DNA from: Halalkalibaculum roseum | GTDB taxonomy: Bacteria; Bacteroidota; Rhodothermia; Balneolales; Balneolaceae | Length of the DNA stretch: 64,000 nt | NCBI RefSeq assembly: GCF_011059145.1 | Contig: NZ_JAALLT010000004.1 | Coordinates: forward strand, 721,923-785,922 | Direction of reading: 5' to 3' | In this document: piece after piece, positions 44,218 through 53,503 of the stretch | How the letters are laid out: every line of letters starts with the position of its first letter | How positions within the stretch are numbered: position 1 is the first letter of the stretch | Notes under the pieces: model-generated | What the model was told of the DNA's origin: nothing | The model's database searches: none | What the model saw: only the letters and a program-made list of their open reading frames with translations | Translations under genes and position numbers: made by a program

Positions 44218-46620
44218 CTACTCAGTTTTTATACTCTCCACCGGATTCATGTAGGCTGCCTTCAATGTTTGCCAGCTAATGGTCAGCAGTACTATCACAG
44301 CCGTTGCTACTGCCGTTATGATAAATACCATGAAGCCTATATCGATGCGATAGGCAAAGTTCTGCAGCCAGCTTTGAATGACATACCATGCAACCGGAAC
44401 CGCAAGCAGAAAAGCAATACCGGTAAGTTTAAGAAACTCAGAAGAGAGCAGGCCTACAATAGACGTCGTTGTTGCCCCAAGTACTTTTCGGATACCGATC
44501 TCCTGCTTTCGCTGCTCGGTCATATATGCCGAAAGTCCTAGCAAACCGAGACAGGCTATTATAATAGCAATAATAGTAAATGCCGTAAAGACATCTCCCA
44601 GCCGCTGTTCCTGCCGGAATAGCTGATCGAAATCGCTGTCCAGGAAGGTGTAATCTGCCGGTTCGCCTGCGGCATAATTGTCCCATATGGATTCAACCGT
44701 AGCGACCGATTCCCTGGGATCATCGGAATCGAAACGGATTATCATCTCATTGGCCGTTTCCGTGAGTAACAGGGCCATCGGCATGATCTCATTGCGCAGC
44801 GATTCAAAGTTAAAGTCTTTCATTACGCCCAGTACCTGGTAGGTTTGTTGAGTACCGGGAAAGAAAATATCTTTCCCCACCGGGTCTTCCAGACTCATCT
44901 CTTTTACAGCGGCTTCATTGATGACAATACCGGAAGTATCTGTCGGGAAATCCCGGTTGAAATATCGCCCTTCTTTCATATCAAAGCCCAGGGCATCCTT
45001 GTGATCATAATCGGCGTAATACATGGCCATTATGAATTCGTTATCACGATCGGGAAGCCGGAATACTGTGACGTTATTGGTGCCGGGTATGGTGAAGCTA
45101 CTGTAACTGGCAGCCCCTACCCTGGTATCCGATTTCAATTCTTCCTGGAAAGCCTTCTGGTTATTTCCCAAACGGGAAGTATTGGTCAGCACAAGGGAGT
45201 GCTCTTTGTTGAAGCCCAGGTTTTTATTCTGCATGAAATTGAGCTGCTGGTTGACCAGCAGGGTACAGGCAATTAGACTGATGGAAATAAAGAACTGTCC
45301 CACCACAAGAGTTCTTCGAAAGCCACCGCTTTTTGCGCCCCGGCTTATTTTCCCTTTTAGTACTTCTACGGGATTGAAAGCGGTCAGGTAAAAGGCAGGA
45401 TAGCTTCCGGCAAGAAAACCGATTCCAAAGGCCATACCTAAAAGCGTTGCAAGGAACCAGGGTTCAGTGAATATTTGGAGGGTCAATTCTTTGCCTGATA
45501 ACTGATTAAACCAGGGCAGAATCAGATAGAGCAGTACCATAGAGAATACCATGGCCAATATCACATACATTATGGACTCCACCAGAAATTGAACCATCAT
45601 GCTTTGCCTATTGGAGCCGAGTGTCTTACGGAGCCCTACTTCCTTGGCACGTCCGGCCGCACTGGCAGTAGAAAGGTTCATGAAGTTAACACATGCGATG
45701 ATGATCAGGAAGATACCCACCGCGCTGAAAATATAGATATAGGTTATATCACCCGGCGGTTCGAAACTGGTCTGTACATTGGGCGCATTGAGATGCAGAT
45801 CGGTAATCGGTATGGCAAAAAAGCCGTATTTACCTCCCATTTCACGCATCTTTTCAAGGCTCATTCCGGCAAAACGCTCGATTTCGGGGCCGACATATTT
45901 TTGAATGAGGTCTTCAAAACCGGCCTGAATTTGGGCTTCACTCACCCCCGGGGCTGTTTCGATATAGGTATTGAGATTGTTGTTTAACCACTGTGTGCTT
46001 TGACTGTAATCGGTTGAACTGAAAGAAAGCAGTATATTAAAACGGAAATGGGAGTTATGCGGCGGGTCGGCATTTACTCCGGTCACCTCATACGAAGTTT
46101 TATCATTGCCCACAATGAGCGTCTTTCCCATTGCATTCTCATTTCCAAAGTACTTACGTGCCATCGATTCGGTAATGACAGCTTTGTTGGGACCCAACAG
46201 TGCTGTTCTTTCATCTCCCCTAAGCAGCTGGTAGCCAAAGAAATCATAGAAGTTGGAGTCCGCCCAGAAAACGTCCTGTTCAGTAAACGCACGGTCTTCA
46301 TATCGGATTACCATGTTTGAAAGAGCGTTGGTTCGGGTGGCATTAATAACGCCGGGCATCTCTTCAACGGTTGCACCGGCCATGGGTGGTGGCGTGAAGA
46401 CACCCTGCACTTCCTGGTTGCCGATTTTTCCATTTAGGGCAACAACCGATTTATGTTCAACATTAGGATGGAAATTGTCATAACTGAGTTCGTCCTGCAC
46501 ATAGATTAAGATCAGGATGGCAGCTGTAATACCGATAGATAAGCCCAGCAGGTTAAGAAAAGAGTAGTATTTCTTTTTGAGGATGTTTCTAAAGGCAACT
46601 TTAAGATAATTTGACAGCAT
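44218..46620 (-). CDS. FtsX/MacB-type ABC transporter permease
   Basis: 800 residues with two FtsX modules: an N-terminal membrane helix (about 20-40), a MacB periplasmic core (about 45-240), three helices about 290-440 around AAGRAKEVGLRKTLGSNR, a second periplasmic domain (about 470-650), then the final three helices with ERKQEIGIRKVLGAT. Bacteroidota carry many such solitary permeases, usually paired with an ATPase encoded elsewhere. They act in peptide or lipoprotein export or efflux; substrate unknown. The terminal MNPVESIKTE is a family hallmark. Confidence 0.94.
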   Translation of the reverse strand: MLSNYLKVAFRNILKKKYYSFLNLLGLSIGITAAILILIYVQDELSYDNFHPNVEHKSVVALNGKIGNQEVQGVFTPPPMAGATVEEMPGVINATRTNALSNMVIRYEDRAFTEQDVFWADSNFYDFFGYQLLRGDERTALLGPNKAVITESMARKYFGNENAMGKTLIVGNDKTSYEVTGVNADPPHNSHFRFNILLSFSSTDYSQSTQWLNNNLNTYIETAPGVSEAQIQAGFEDLIQKYVGPEIERFAGMSLEKMREMGGKYGFFAIPITDLHLNAPNVQTSFEPPGDITYIYIFSAVGIFLIIIACVNFMNLSTASAAGRAKEVGLRKTLGSNRQSMMVQFLVESIMYVILAMVFSMVLLYLILPWFNQLSGKELTLQIFTEPWFLATLLGMAFGIGFLAGSYPAFYLTAFNPVEVLKGKISRGAKSGGFRRTLVVGQFFISISLIACTLLVNQQLNFMQNKNLGFNKEHSLVLTNTSRLGNNQKAFQEELKSDTRVGAASYSSFTIPGTNNVTVFRLPDRDNEFIMAMYYADYDHKDALGFDMKEGRYFNRDFPTDTSGIVINEAAVKEMSLEDPVGKDIFFPGTQQTYQVLGVMKDFNFESLRNEIMPMALLLTETANEMIIRFDSDDPRESVATVESIWDNYAAGEPADYTFLDSDFDQLFRQEQRLGDVFTAFTIIAIIIACLGLLGLSAYMTEQRKQEIGIRKVLGATTTSIVGLLSSEFLKLTGIAFLLAVPVAWYVIQSWLQNFAYRIDIGFMVFIITAVATAVIVLLTISWQTLKAAYMNPVESIKTE

Positions 46621-46848
46621 GACGGTCCCGACACTATTACATTCCCGATTGTTATATGAGCAATACGCAGCAGTTTGCCATGAGTTTCATTGCAGATTCT
46701 TTTACTCCTTTTCTAACTTAAGGACATCTAGAGTGAAACGGAATATTTCGAGCTTTGATATAGTTATCTTTAGTGCTAATGCATGAATAGATTCATTGGG
46801 AGGAACCGGTAACAGGCTATTAAAATTTTTAAAAGATCAGCACCAATT

Positions 46849-47775
46849 ATGTACGATATCATTGGAGACATACATGGCTACGCATCGGCATTGAAAAGGC
46901 TTCTGGAAAAGCTGGACTACCGAAAGAGCGACGGAGCATACCGGCACCCCGACCGAAAGGTGCTTTTTTTGGGGGATTATATTGACCGGGGCCCTGAGGT
47001 ACGAGAAACCCTCCGACTCGTTCGGCAGATGGTTGATGCCGGTCAGGCGATTGCGCTCATGGGCAACCATGAGTTGAACGCCATCTTCTATAATGAACCG
47101 GATGGAAGAGGCGGCTATCTTCGTCCGCACTCCGAAAAAAACCGGAAGCAGCACCGGGAGACGCTGAAAGATTTTGAAGGGAACAGGGATGACTATCAAT
47201 CATATATAAGCTGGTTTAAAACGCTCCCTCTCTTCCATGAGACGGAGAGCTTCAGGGCTATTCACGCCTGCTGGGATTCGTCAATGATCGATGAACTTCA
47301 GAACCATGTAGAAGGAAACATGCTGCCTGACGAAGATTTTAGGGAAGCGGGAGATCGTAATACCCGTCTTTATGATCTTTTAGAAACCTTGTTAAAAGGC
47401 CGTGAGGTAACCTTACCCGAGGGACTTAGTTTCAGGGATAAGGACGGACACCGCCGGGATGAAGTCCGCGTACGGTGGTGGCTGGATCCACAAAAGGTCA
47501 CTCTGGAGGATTGGAGTTTTGCCGAGGAGATGGAAGGCAGCACAAATGGTAATTTTGATCCCGCTGATTACCAGGATGGCTACTATACAGAAGATGAAAA
47601 GCCGGTTTTTTTCGGACACTACTGGCTTTCGGGGAAGCCGGAGTTGGAACGCAGCAATGTCTGCTGCCTGGATTACAGCATAGGCAAAGGAGAGAAGCTG
47701 GCAGCCTACCGTCATGAAGGCGAAGAGGAGCTGGTCGAAAGCAAATTGAACTGGGTTGAATGGCAGGGCCGTTGA
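46849..47775 (+). CDS. Calcineurin-like phosphoesterase (PrpE/ApaH-type)
   Basis: 308 residues. Metal-binding motifs GDIHGYASAL, GDYIDRGPE and GNHELNAI in the right order, and FFGHYWLSG (GHxW) near the end. This is the PPP-like phosphoesterase group including serine/threonine phosphatases and diadenosine tetraphosphatases; the substrate cannot be settled here. The protein is cytoplasmic (no signal). Monocistronic, and it ends 67 bp from the convergent luciferase-like gene. Confidence 0.9.
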   Translation: MYDIIGDIHGYASALKRLLEKLDYRKSDGAYRHPDRKVLFLGDYIDRGPEVRETLRLVRQMVDAGQAIALMGNHELNAIFYNEPDGRGGYLRPHSEKNRKQHRETLKDFEGNRDDYQSYISWFKTLPLFHETESFRAIHACWDSSMIDELQNHVEGNMLPDEDFREAGDRNTRLYDLLETLLKGREVTLPEGLSFRDKDGHRRDEVRVRWWLDPQKVTLEDWSFAEEMEGSTNGNFDPADYQDGYYTEDEKPVFFGHYWLSGKPELERSNVCCLDYSIGKGEKLAAYRHEGEEELVESKLNWVEWQGR

Positions 47776-47842
47776 TGTAGGTGAAATTTTGCCCTGCCCA
47801 ATCCATTTGATGCTCAATTTAATACGCCGCCGGAACCGTTTT

Positions 47843-48871
47843 TCAATCCCTAAGCTCTTTATTAACCTTTGGCGCTACCTCGGTTGCGAACAATTCAATC
47901 GAACGCATCAGTTTCTTATGGTCTATACTTCCCACGCTCATCTGCAGCAGAAAACGGTCGTGACCGAAAATTTCATGCTGGTACAGTATTTTATCAATCA
48001 CTTCCTGTGGACTCCCTACGACATTGGCGCCTTCCAGGCTTCGGGAAGCTTTAAACTGTTCACGGGTCATCGGCGGCCAGCCACGTTCTTTACCGATCTT
48101 ATCCATGGTCTCCTTGAAAGCAGGAAATGCGATATCCCCGGCATCCTGAGAGTCTTCTGCAATAAATCCGTGTGAGTTGATGCTTAATTTTGGCTTATTA
48201 TGTCCTGCTTCCCGGGCGCCTCTTTCGTGCAGATCGGCCAGAGATTTAAACTGTGCCGGCCTTCCCCCGATTATTCCCAGCGCCATGGGGAGTCCCAGAG
48301 CCCCGGCGCGATAAGCCGACTGTGGTGTACCTCCCACGGCAACCCAAATCGGCAGCTCTTTTTGAAGAGGCCTCGGATAGACACCACGGTTATCAATGGA
48401 AGGACGGTGCGATCCCTGCCAGGTGATGGTATCCTGCTCACGCAACTTCAGCAGCAGGTCCAGCTTCTCGGAGAAAAGTTCGTCGTAATCTTGCAGATCG
48501 TATCCGAAAAGAGGGAATGATTCGATGAAAGATCCGCGTCCGGCCATGATTTCGGCCCGGCCTTCGGAAATGAGATCCAGGGTCGAAAACTGCTGCCAGG
48601 TACGAACGGGATCTTCCGATCCCAGAACCGTGACGGCACTGCTCAGACGAATGTTACCGGTTTCTGCGGCTCCGGCAGCCAGAATCGTAGCCGGCGATGA
48701 GGAGAGGTACTCCTTGCGGTGATGCTCTCCGATTCCAAATACGTCAAGGCCGGCTTCATCCGCCAATTTGATCTCTTCCAATAGATGCTGCATACGCTCG
48801 ACGGGTTCCAGCTTTTTGCCGGAATCAGATTCAGGCGTGTTTTCAACGAAGGTATAGATGCCAAATTCCAT
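47843..48871 (-). CDS. LLM-class flavin-dependent oxidoreductase
   Basis: 342 residues, bacterial luciferase-like TIM barrel. [13 protein letters not shown] start, [13 protein letters not shown] (the EHH motif), [26 protein letters not shown] and [12 protein letters not shown] are all typical of the family. It would use FMNH2 or F420-like cofactors on an unknown substrate; class members often oxidise small organic compounds. No signal peptide. Monocistronic. Confidence 0.93.
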   Translation of the reverse strand: MEFGIYTFVENTPESDSGKKLEPVERMQHLLEEIKLADEAGLDVFGIGEHHRKEYLSSSPATILAAGAAETGNIRLSSAVTVLGSEDPVRTWQQFSTLDLISEGRAEIMAGRGSFIESFPLFGYDLQDYDELFSEKLDLLLKLREQDTITWQGSHRPSIDNRGVYPRPLQKELPIWVAVGGTPQSAYRAGALGLPMALGIIGGRPAQFKSLADLHERGAREAGHNKPKLSINSHGFIAEDSQDAGDIAFPAFKETMDKIGKERGWPPMTREQFKASRSLEGANVVGSPQEVIDKILYQHEIFGHDRFLLQMSVGSIDHKKLMRSIELFATEVAPKVNKELRD

Positions 48872-49137
48872 GGTGCGGGTTTATAGGTTTATTCGATTAT
48901 TGATTGTATCACTGTGAGATTTAAGATGTGAAGCCAGCTGGCAAATTACTCATTGTCGCCGGCTTTATGAACTTTAAAATGAGCGAAATCGATCACCGGA
49001 TAAGGCTAACAAGGCAGGCGTGATAAAACCGGAGAATCTATGATAGCGTCCTTTTATACAGGTTATTGGGATGAATACAACAGGTTGTTAACGGCAGAAA
49101 AATAAATGCTTTAGATAGCTTGTAACTTTTGTGCTCT

Positions 49138-49230
49138 TTTGCAGTCTTATTTACTCTGTGAGTTCAATGCATTCAAAGCCTGCATACTTACAGACGATCC
49201 CGGCTGCTTGATTGCAGTCGGGGTTTTTTT
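49138..49230 (+). ncRNA. Candidate small RNA ending in an intrinsic terminator
   Basis: A TAACTTTTG element at 49123-49131 resembles the Bacteroidota -7 motif (TAnnTTTG); a transcript starting near 49138 would run about 90 bases to the terminator hairpin at 49199-49222 and its T7 tail. No protein frame fits it well. No match to 6S, SRP or tmRNA signatures was seen. Start and identity are inference. Confidence 0.3.
49199..49230 (+). terminator. Strong intrinsic terminator
   Basis: 9-bp stem CCCGGCTGC / GCAGTCGGG (one G-U pair) with a 6-base loop, followed by G and seven T. No protein gene lies immediately upstream on this strand, which is what suggests a small RNA. Confidence 0.85.
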
Positions 49231-49233
49231 ATG

Positions 49234-49334
49234 GAACACGGATGACGCGGATGGTACTGATATCCACAGATTTTTATTTGTGTATTCCTTTCATAAATCA
49301 GCGCAAATCTGCAGCATCTGTTTCATCCGTGTTC
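49234..49334. repeat. MITE-like inverted-repeat element
   Basis: 12-bp perfect terminal inverted repeats GAACACGGATGA / TCATCCGTGTTC, extending to 20 bp with a few mismatches. An inner CAGATTT / AAATCTG pair shows the whole element can fold on itself. A partial copy of one end (GAACACGGAT) is at about 20149. Such CACGGATGA/TCATCCGTG repeats recur in intergenic DNA of many bacteria, from memory. Confidence 0.6.
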
Positions 49335-49506
49335 TATTATTTTTGCCTCTCCGGAATGATTTAAAACGGTTTTTGCTTAAAAGTGGTGACTATAAACGGT
49401 TCAGATACTTTCTGAAATGTCAGCATGTGCTTTCCGAGCTGGGTTTATAGAATAAAAGGATTGGTTAACGAAATATAGCAATAGAGATAATTTTACACGG
49501 GCCGGT

Positions 49507-50082
49507 ATGGCACAATTAACGCGAGATGAGGTCAAGAAACAGGAAGATTTCGAAAAAGAGATCATTCCTCACCTGGATGCAATGTACAATTTTGCACTGA
49601 AACTGACGCAGGATCCGGATAAAGCTGAAGATCTGGTACAGGATACCATTGTAAAAGCATTTCGGTTTTTCGACAGTTATGAAATGGGCACCAATCCCAA
49701 AGCCTGGGTCTTCCGGATTTTGAAAAACTCCTTTATCAACGACTACCGGAAAAGATCCAAGCAGCCAAACCAGGTGGATTTTGATGAGGTCTCATCCTTC
49801 TACGAGACCATTCGTGCCGAGAGTACCGATACCTCCGATTTGGAAGATTTAATGTACCGGGAGTTGGTGGATGATCATGTTTCCGCTGCATTGGAGGACC
49901 TGCCCGAAGACTTCCGAACGGTAGTGTTGCTCTGTGATATTGAAGAATTCACCTATGAGGAAGTGGCCACCATGCTTGATGTGCCGATCGGTACCATCCG
50001 ATCCCGACTTCACCGCGGAAGAAACCTGCTGAAGGCCCAATTACTTGAATACGCAGAGAAGCGCGGATTTGTCACAGATTAA
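49507..50082 (+). CDS. ECF-family sigma factor
   Basis: 191 residues: sigma region 2 at about 20-90 (DAMYNFALKLTQDPDKAEDLVQDT..., KAFRFFDSYEMGTNPKAWVFRIL in short parts) and region 4 at about 130-180 (LPEDFRTVVLLCDIEEFTYEEVA, GTIRSRLHRGRNLL in parts). No region 1.1 or 3. ECF factors direct RNA polymerase to stress or envelope promoters and are normally held by an anti-sigma. No anti-sigma gene is next to it. It could be freed through partner switching with the STAS proteins nearby, which is inference. Confidence 0.92.
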   Translation: MAQLTRDEVKKQEDFEKEIIPHLDAMYNFALKLTQDPDKAEDLVQDTIVKAFRFFDSYEMGTNPKAWVFRILKNSFINDYRKRSKQPNQVDFDEVSSFYETIRAESTDTSDLEDLMYRELVDDHVSAALEDLPEDFRTVVLLCDIEEFTYEEVATMLDVPIGTIRSRLHRGRNLLKAQLLEYAEKRGFVTD

Positions 50083-50423
50083 CAATTCTATCTGTTTCTT
50101 TTGGACATCTTATAGATGTGGCAAGTCGCAAAAATGCCTCTGAGTTAACATAAAGAGTGTTTTTCCGATGAATATTAGAAAAATATTTTTTTCGGGAACA
50201 AATTCATTTTGTGCAAGTTAACAAGGCATTACACACACTCTCAATGTGTAATACTCTCTTGATGAATAGTCTATTGCCGGCACTTGATAGGTGCCGGCAT
50301 GCTTTTTCTACCTTCCCTCTCGTTGTTACTCCCTTATCCCTTATCCCTTATACCTTTTAAATTACTATATTATTACTACGGTGTATAAAGCCTAAATTTT
50401 TGAAAGTAGAATAACCCCAACGA
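50083..50423. other. 341-bp intergenic region with two hairpins
   Basis: Between the sigma factor and the convergent DinB gene. It has an 8-bp stem at 50228-50252 (ATTACACA / TGTGTAAT) and a terminator at 50276-50298. A CATTTTG element upstream is promoter-like, so a short RNA is possible. Confidence 0.5.
50276..50306 (+). terminator. Intrinsic terminator downstream of the sigma-factor gene
   Basis: GCCGGCAC / GTGCCGGC, 8-bp stem with a 7-base loop, followed by ATGCTTTTT. It lies 190 bp past the sigma-factor stop, so it either ends a long 3' UTR or a separate small RNA. Confidence 0.8.
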
Positions 50424-50990
50424 CTATTGACTCCATGGCGGAGCTACAGCATTCGACCGGGCATAGGCGATAAGTTGACCCAGGTGTTCTGCGGCGTGAT
50501 CACCCAAAACAAAGACAGCCTGTCTTTTGGTAACCTCATTTCCGAAGAAATCTATTTTTGTCTCAAAGTCTGCCGCACTCATATTTTGGATGCCACTTTT
50601 GACATAGGCAACCGACTCCTCAAGAGTGGCTATGGCTTCGTCCTTATTCATTCCGGACTGTTCCAGTGTGCGCGGGTCAACACCCTCTGGAGATTCAAAC
50701 CCAAGCATGGATCCGAAATAATAGTTTCCGCTGGCCACGTGTAATATCGCTTCCCTTACTGAGCGTATACCCTCGGCCGGGCGCCAGTCGTAAGTATCCA
50801 TGGGAATTGCTCCGGCCAGCTGAACCATTTTGCCGGTAGTGGTTTGGTAAACATTTAAAAAGTCGGTGACCACGTCTTCGGTACTGGTGTCCTGAGCCTG
50901 TACACCGTTAAATGAATAGGCCAGGAGCAACAAAAGAGAAAGCAGGACTGCCCGGCTTATGCCGGCAGAGGTGTGATTAACTTTCTTCAT
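50424..50990 (-). CDS. DinB-family protein with signal peptide
   Basis: 188 residues. The first ~33 residues are hydrophobic and end NGVQAQD, so the protein is exported. The DinB/YfiT four-helix bundle follows: LHVASGNYY and GDHAAEHLGQLIAYARS give the His metal ligands. Most DinB proteins are cytoplasmic thiol-transfer enzymes or unknown; a periplasmic member is common in Bacteroidota but its substrate is not known. Monocistronic. Confidence 0.88.
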   Translation of the reverse strand: MKKVNHTSAGISRAVLLSLLLLLAYSFNGVQAQDTSTEDVVTDFLNVYQTTTGKMVQLAGAIPMDTYDWRPAEGIRSVREAILHVASGNYYFGSMLGFESPEGVDPRTLEQSGMNKDEAIATLEESVAYVKSGIQNMSAADFETKIDFFGNEVTKRQAVFVLGDHAAEHLGQLIAYARSNAVAPPWSQ

Positions 50991-51137
50991 AAGTGTGATT
51001 CCTCGTTATTTTGGTTAGGGATTGTATAATGCGTACATCATCAAGAAGAAGTGCAAGGTAGTAATTTTTTTAAAAAGTCTACTGATGAGAAGAGTTACTT
51101 TGAATAGAAACAGTCGATTACGGGGAAGGCATCTCAT

Positions 51138-51170
51138 AAAAAAACCCCGCAATCCATTCCGGATCCGGGG
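51138..51170 (-). terminator. Intrinsic terminator for the small gene at 51232
   Basis: On the minus strand, CCCCG...CGGGG stem with an imperfect inner part (ATCC / GGAT), followed by seven T. About 60 bp past the stop of the 53-residue gene. Confidence 0.75.
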
Positions 51171-51231
51171 CAGTTTAAAAAGCGTTCTGTTACCTGGCGA
51201 TTATAACGCCGGTGACTGCTTGGGCACTAAC

Positions 51232-51393
51232 TCAGACGGAGGCTGACTTCTCCGTGTTGTTGCTTTCATGCTGTTCAATCAACTCGCTGTAGTCCGGAAT
51301 CATATCTTCCAGTGAAACATAGAGTGGCTTAATATTTTTTCGGGTTATTGTTTCACCGTACTTCTTTGTTGAATCTTCTATATTTGTGTTCAT
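51232..51393 (-). CDS. Small hypothetical protein (53 aa)
   Basis: Frame from the ATG at 51393 to a TGA. Hydrophilic, mostly helical, with IKPLYVSLEDMIPDYSEL in the middle and a Ser/Asn-rich end. No family recognised. The terminator at 51138-51170 behind it and the absence of any other gene here support it as a real transcript. Confidence 0.55.
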   Translation of the reverse strand: MNTNIEDSTKKYGETITRKNIKPLYVSLEDMIPDYSELIEQHESNNTEKSASV

Positions 51394-51527
51394 TGCTAAC
51401 TTTTATACTGTGGTTGCTGTTACCTTATGCTATCTCTCCGGACGGCAAGGTTTACTTTCGTTATCCTACTCCTATCCTTATATATAATCTACCTGCTAAA
51501 CTCTGTGATGAATGCGGCTATTGAGAA

Positions 51528-51728
51528 TTACCGGTACCCGCCGGTCAGCTCATATTTTTTGGCTTCTGAAACATCATACCCATCTTCCTTGAGGCTGTCG
51601 CGGATGGTACTGTAACGATTGATCAATTGTAAATTACGATCAATCTGATTGGCATGTGATTGCATGTCGGATATTATCTTATCCCACTCCTGCTTTAAAA
51701 AAGCTACAGCTTGCTCTTGTTCTGTCAT
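51528..51728 (-). CDS. Small coiled-coil hypothetical protein (66 aa)
   Basis: Hydrophilic helical product: MTEQEQAVAFLKQEWDKIIS, then QSHANQIDRNLQLINRY and DGYDVSEAKKYELTGGYR. Family not recognised. A frame on the opposite strand over the same bases is hydrophobic and less likely. An AGGTG box lies 7 bases upstream of the ATG at 51728. Stands 135 bp upstream of the 53-residue gene, same direction, possibly co-transcribed. Confidence 0.6.
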   Translation of the reverse strand: MTEQEQAVAFLKQEWDKIISDMQSHANQIDRNLQLINRYSTIRDSLKEDGYDVSEAKKYELTGGYR

Positions 51729-52196
51729 CTCCTATGCACCTAAAATCTATTGTTTGTCTTTCACCCCTTGGAAGGTAGTCAACCTTCCACCGTAGATTGA
51801 TAACATAGTAGGATTTTATTAGAAAAGATTAAATTAAGAAATATTAATGTGGCATTTTATTTTGATAGGTCTAACAGTTAAGTCTTTACCCTTATTAAAA
51901 TGTTCAGTGTTTTCAATTAATTCGGTAGGTGTAAACACCCATATTTTAAAATAGGTGTTTCACGTCATCTAAATGAGTGGGATGAGATTTATTTTAGATC
52001 ATATCATTTACAGACATCCGCTCTGGCAAGGTAATCATTTACCCTGCCCGGGTTTGGGTGTTCCAATCTCAATTTATTGGTCTTATGCCCGGACTCAAAT
52101 ATCTATATCTAACTTGCCTCTGCCTGATTTTGTACAGCTTTATTCCCGAAAGAAATTGAAAAAGAATCTAACAAAATTTATTCCAAGGGAAATATT
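51729..52196. other. 468-bp intergenic region with two palindromes
   Basis: A hairpin GGAAGGT / ACCTTCC at 51770-51788 and a near-perfect 28-base palindrome at 51933-51960 (AAACACC ... ATTTTAAAAT ... GGTGTTT). They may be operators or RNA structures of the gene at 52197. No ORF beyond a shadow frame is seen. Confidence 0.5.
51933..51960. promoter_or_regulatory. 28-base near-palindrome upstream of the 153-residue gene
   Basis: Arms AAACACC (51933-51939) and GGTGTTT (51954-51960) flank a self-complementary ATTTTAAAAT core, with one extra base on the left side. Could be a dimeric regulator site. About 240 bp upstream of the start at 52197. Confidence 0.35.
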
Positions 52197-52658
52197 ATGG
52201 ATAACTTTTCGATTGAGGAGCTGCTCTCCCGGCAGGGAAAGTCATTGAGGAAGGTTCGACACGGAGAGCTTCGAATACGCTCGGGTTGGACTTACAACAA
52301 AACTGCAGGTATAACACCTGCAGGATCAGAGAACAGGTTTTACAGCAATGCCTTTTCAATCCACAATGCCCGGATAGTATGCTGGGAGCTAGTTGCAGAA
52401 CATGAACCGGCACCCGTAAATCGTGATCTTAACTTTGAATTCCGCCTTCATGGAAAAGATGATGCTACCATTGCGAATGCAGTTGCAGACAGCTGGATAC
52501 CCGCGGGCAGTGACCTCACCGAACAAACTGCTTGCTGGGGATCGGCATATCCCGGCAGCTGGGAAATTGGGAATTATCGCTATAGTATTCATTACAGACC
52601 GGATTCAACCAATAAGCAACCGGCTCTTGAGCATAGTATAAGCTTTACAGTGTATTGA
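52197..52658 (+). CDS. Hypothetical protein (153 aa)
   Basis: A good AGGG Shine-Dalgarno sits 7 bases upstream of the ATG. The product is mostly beta-like, soluble and rich in Trp, Tyr and Asn; WIPAGSDLTEQTACWGSAYP and YRYSIHYRPD (short quotes) stand out. No family recognised, no signal peptide. Convergent with the STAS gene, whose stop is 24 bp away. Confidence 0.7.
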   Translation: MDNFSIEELLSRQGKSLRKVRHGELRIRSGWTYNKTAGITPAGSENRFYSNAFSIHNARIVCWELVAEHEPAPVNRDLNFEFRLHGKDDATIANAVADSWIPAGSDLTEQTACWGSAYPGSWEIGNYRYSIHYRPDSTNKQPALEHSISFTVY

Positions 52659-52681
52659 AGCTCCCCACTTCTTTAGCCTAA

Positions 52682-53023
52682 TTACTCCCTATAGGCTTCC
52701 AGGGCTCCTTCGAGGGTATCATGGTGATCAAATACCTTTAGTATCTGTGATACCATCAGCATACTTTTGATATTTTCGGTAGCAGCACAAATTTTTAAAT
52801 CTCCGCCCGCATTTCTCATGGTGGTCAAACCTCCAATCAATATTCCGAGCCCGGATGAGTTCATAAATTTCACATTACTGAGATCGACGACGACATTGGT
52901 CTTGCCCTCTTCTATCAAATTATGCAAGGTTTCTCTAAAGGTTTCAGCGTCCGGTCCTCCCATCACCTTACCGTTGAGATCTATTACGACGCATCCATAT
53001 CGTTCATTGACACTATAGTTCAT
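52682..53023 (-). CDS. STAS-domain anti-sigma factor antagonist (RsbV/SpoIIAA-like)
   Basis: 113 residues. STAS fold with DLSNVKFMNSSGLGILIGGL around the phosphorylatable Ser (SSGLG). The active Ser would be phosphorylated by an RsbW-type kinase and restored by a SpoIIE-type phosphatase, controlling a sigma factor or other partner. The paralog at 58703-59056 shares a run of 24 identical residues around this site. A SpoIIE-family phosphatase lies at 60554-61876; no RsbW-like kinase is in the window. Confidence 0.92.
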   Translation of the reverse strand: MNYSVNERYGCVVIDLNGKVMGGPDAETFRETLHNLIEEGKTNVVVDLSNVKFMNSSGLGILIGGLTTMRNAGGDLKICAATENIKSMLMVSQILKVFDHHDTLEGALEAYRE

Positions 53024-53503
53024 ACTTTTACCCCGGATTAATTATGGTTCAGGTGAATTAAAAATTTATGCGTGCTTTAGGATGAACCCGTTTACCTTCT
53101 CTAAGCAGAGCGCAACAGCTGTTACGCGCTTTTATCTAAGTTCAGTGAACCGGCCATTCCATTTTTAATAATTCATTTATAATGCAAAACCGCAAGCTCG
53201 CCTTATGTTCCTAATCTACAGTTATTTAAGAAAAAAGCTATAAATGAGGATATAAATTATTAAGCATTGTAAAAAAATACTATCCTCGCAGATTGATATT
53301 CCGGACATGGGAAGATCTGCATAGACATTCAGCAATTTTTTAGCTGTCAATTTCTTCATTGATACCTCTAAATTGTATTTAACCATTTATTTGAAGATTA
53401 TTCTCGTGTGTACGCCATATATGCAGATGGATAGCAGTATTCATATCAGCGAGTAGGATGAAGGTCCTTACACCCATGCCCATAACAGGTTCAAAAGAGA
53501 AGA
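53024..53503. other. 480-bp divergent intergenic region
   Basis: AT-rich; contains a GC-rich imperfect palindrome near 53109-53130 and no credible ORF on either strand. Promoters of the STAS gene and the kinase probably lie here. Confidence 0.5.

Larger units (their letters stand above)
48872..49506. other. 635-bp intergenic region with RNA-like terminator and MITE-like element
   Basis: Contains a candidate small-RNA unit ending at a strong terminator (49199-49230) and a 101-bp inverted-repeat element (49234-49334). A 103-codon frame at 49139-49450 overlaps both and is not believed to be a gene. Confidence 0.55.

Noticed and set aside
49161..49170. tRNA T-loop-like GTTCAATGC
   Set aside because: No acceptor stem, D-arm or anticodon arm could be drawn around it.
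49139..49450. 103-codon plus-strand frame
   Set aside because: Spans the terminator and the inverted-repeat element; composition is not protein-like.
51427..51615. Hydrophobic plus-strand frame of 62 codons
   Set aside because: Antisense to a more coding-like 66-residue frame and lacking a ribosome site.
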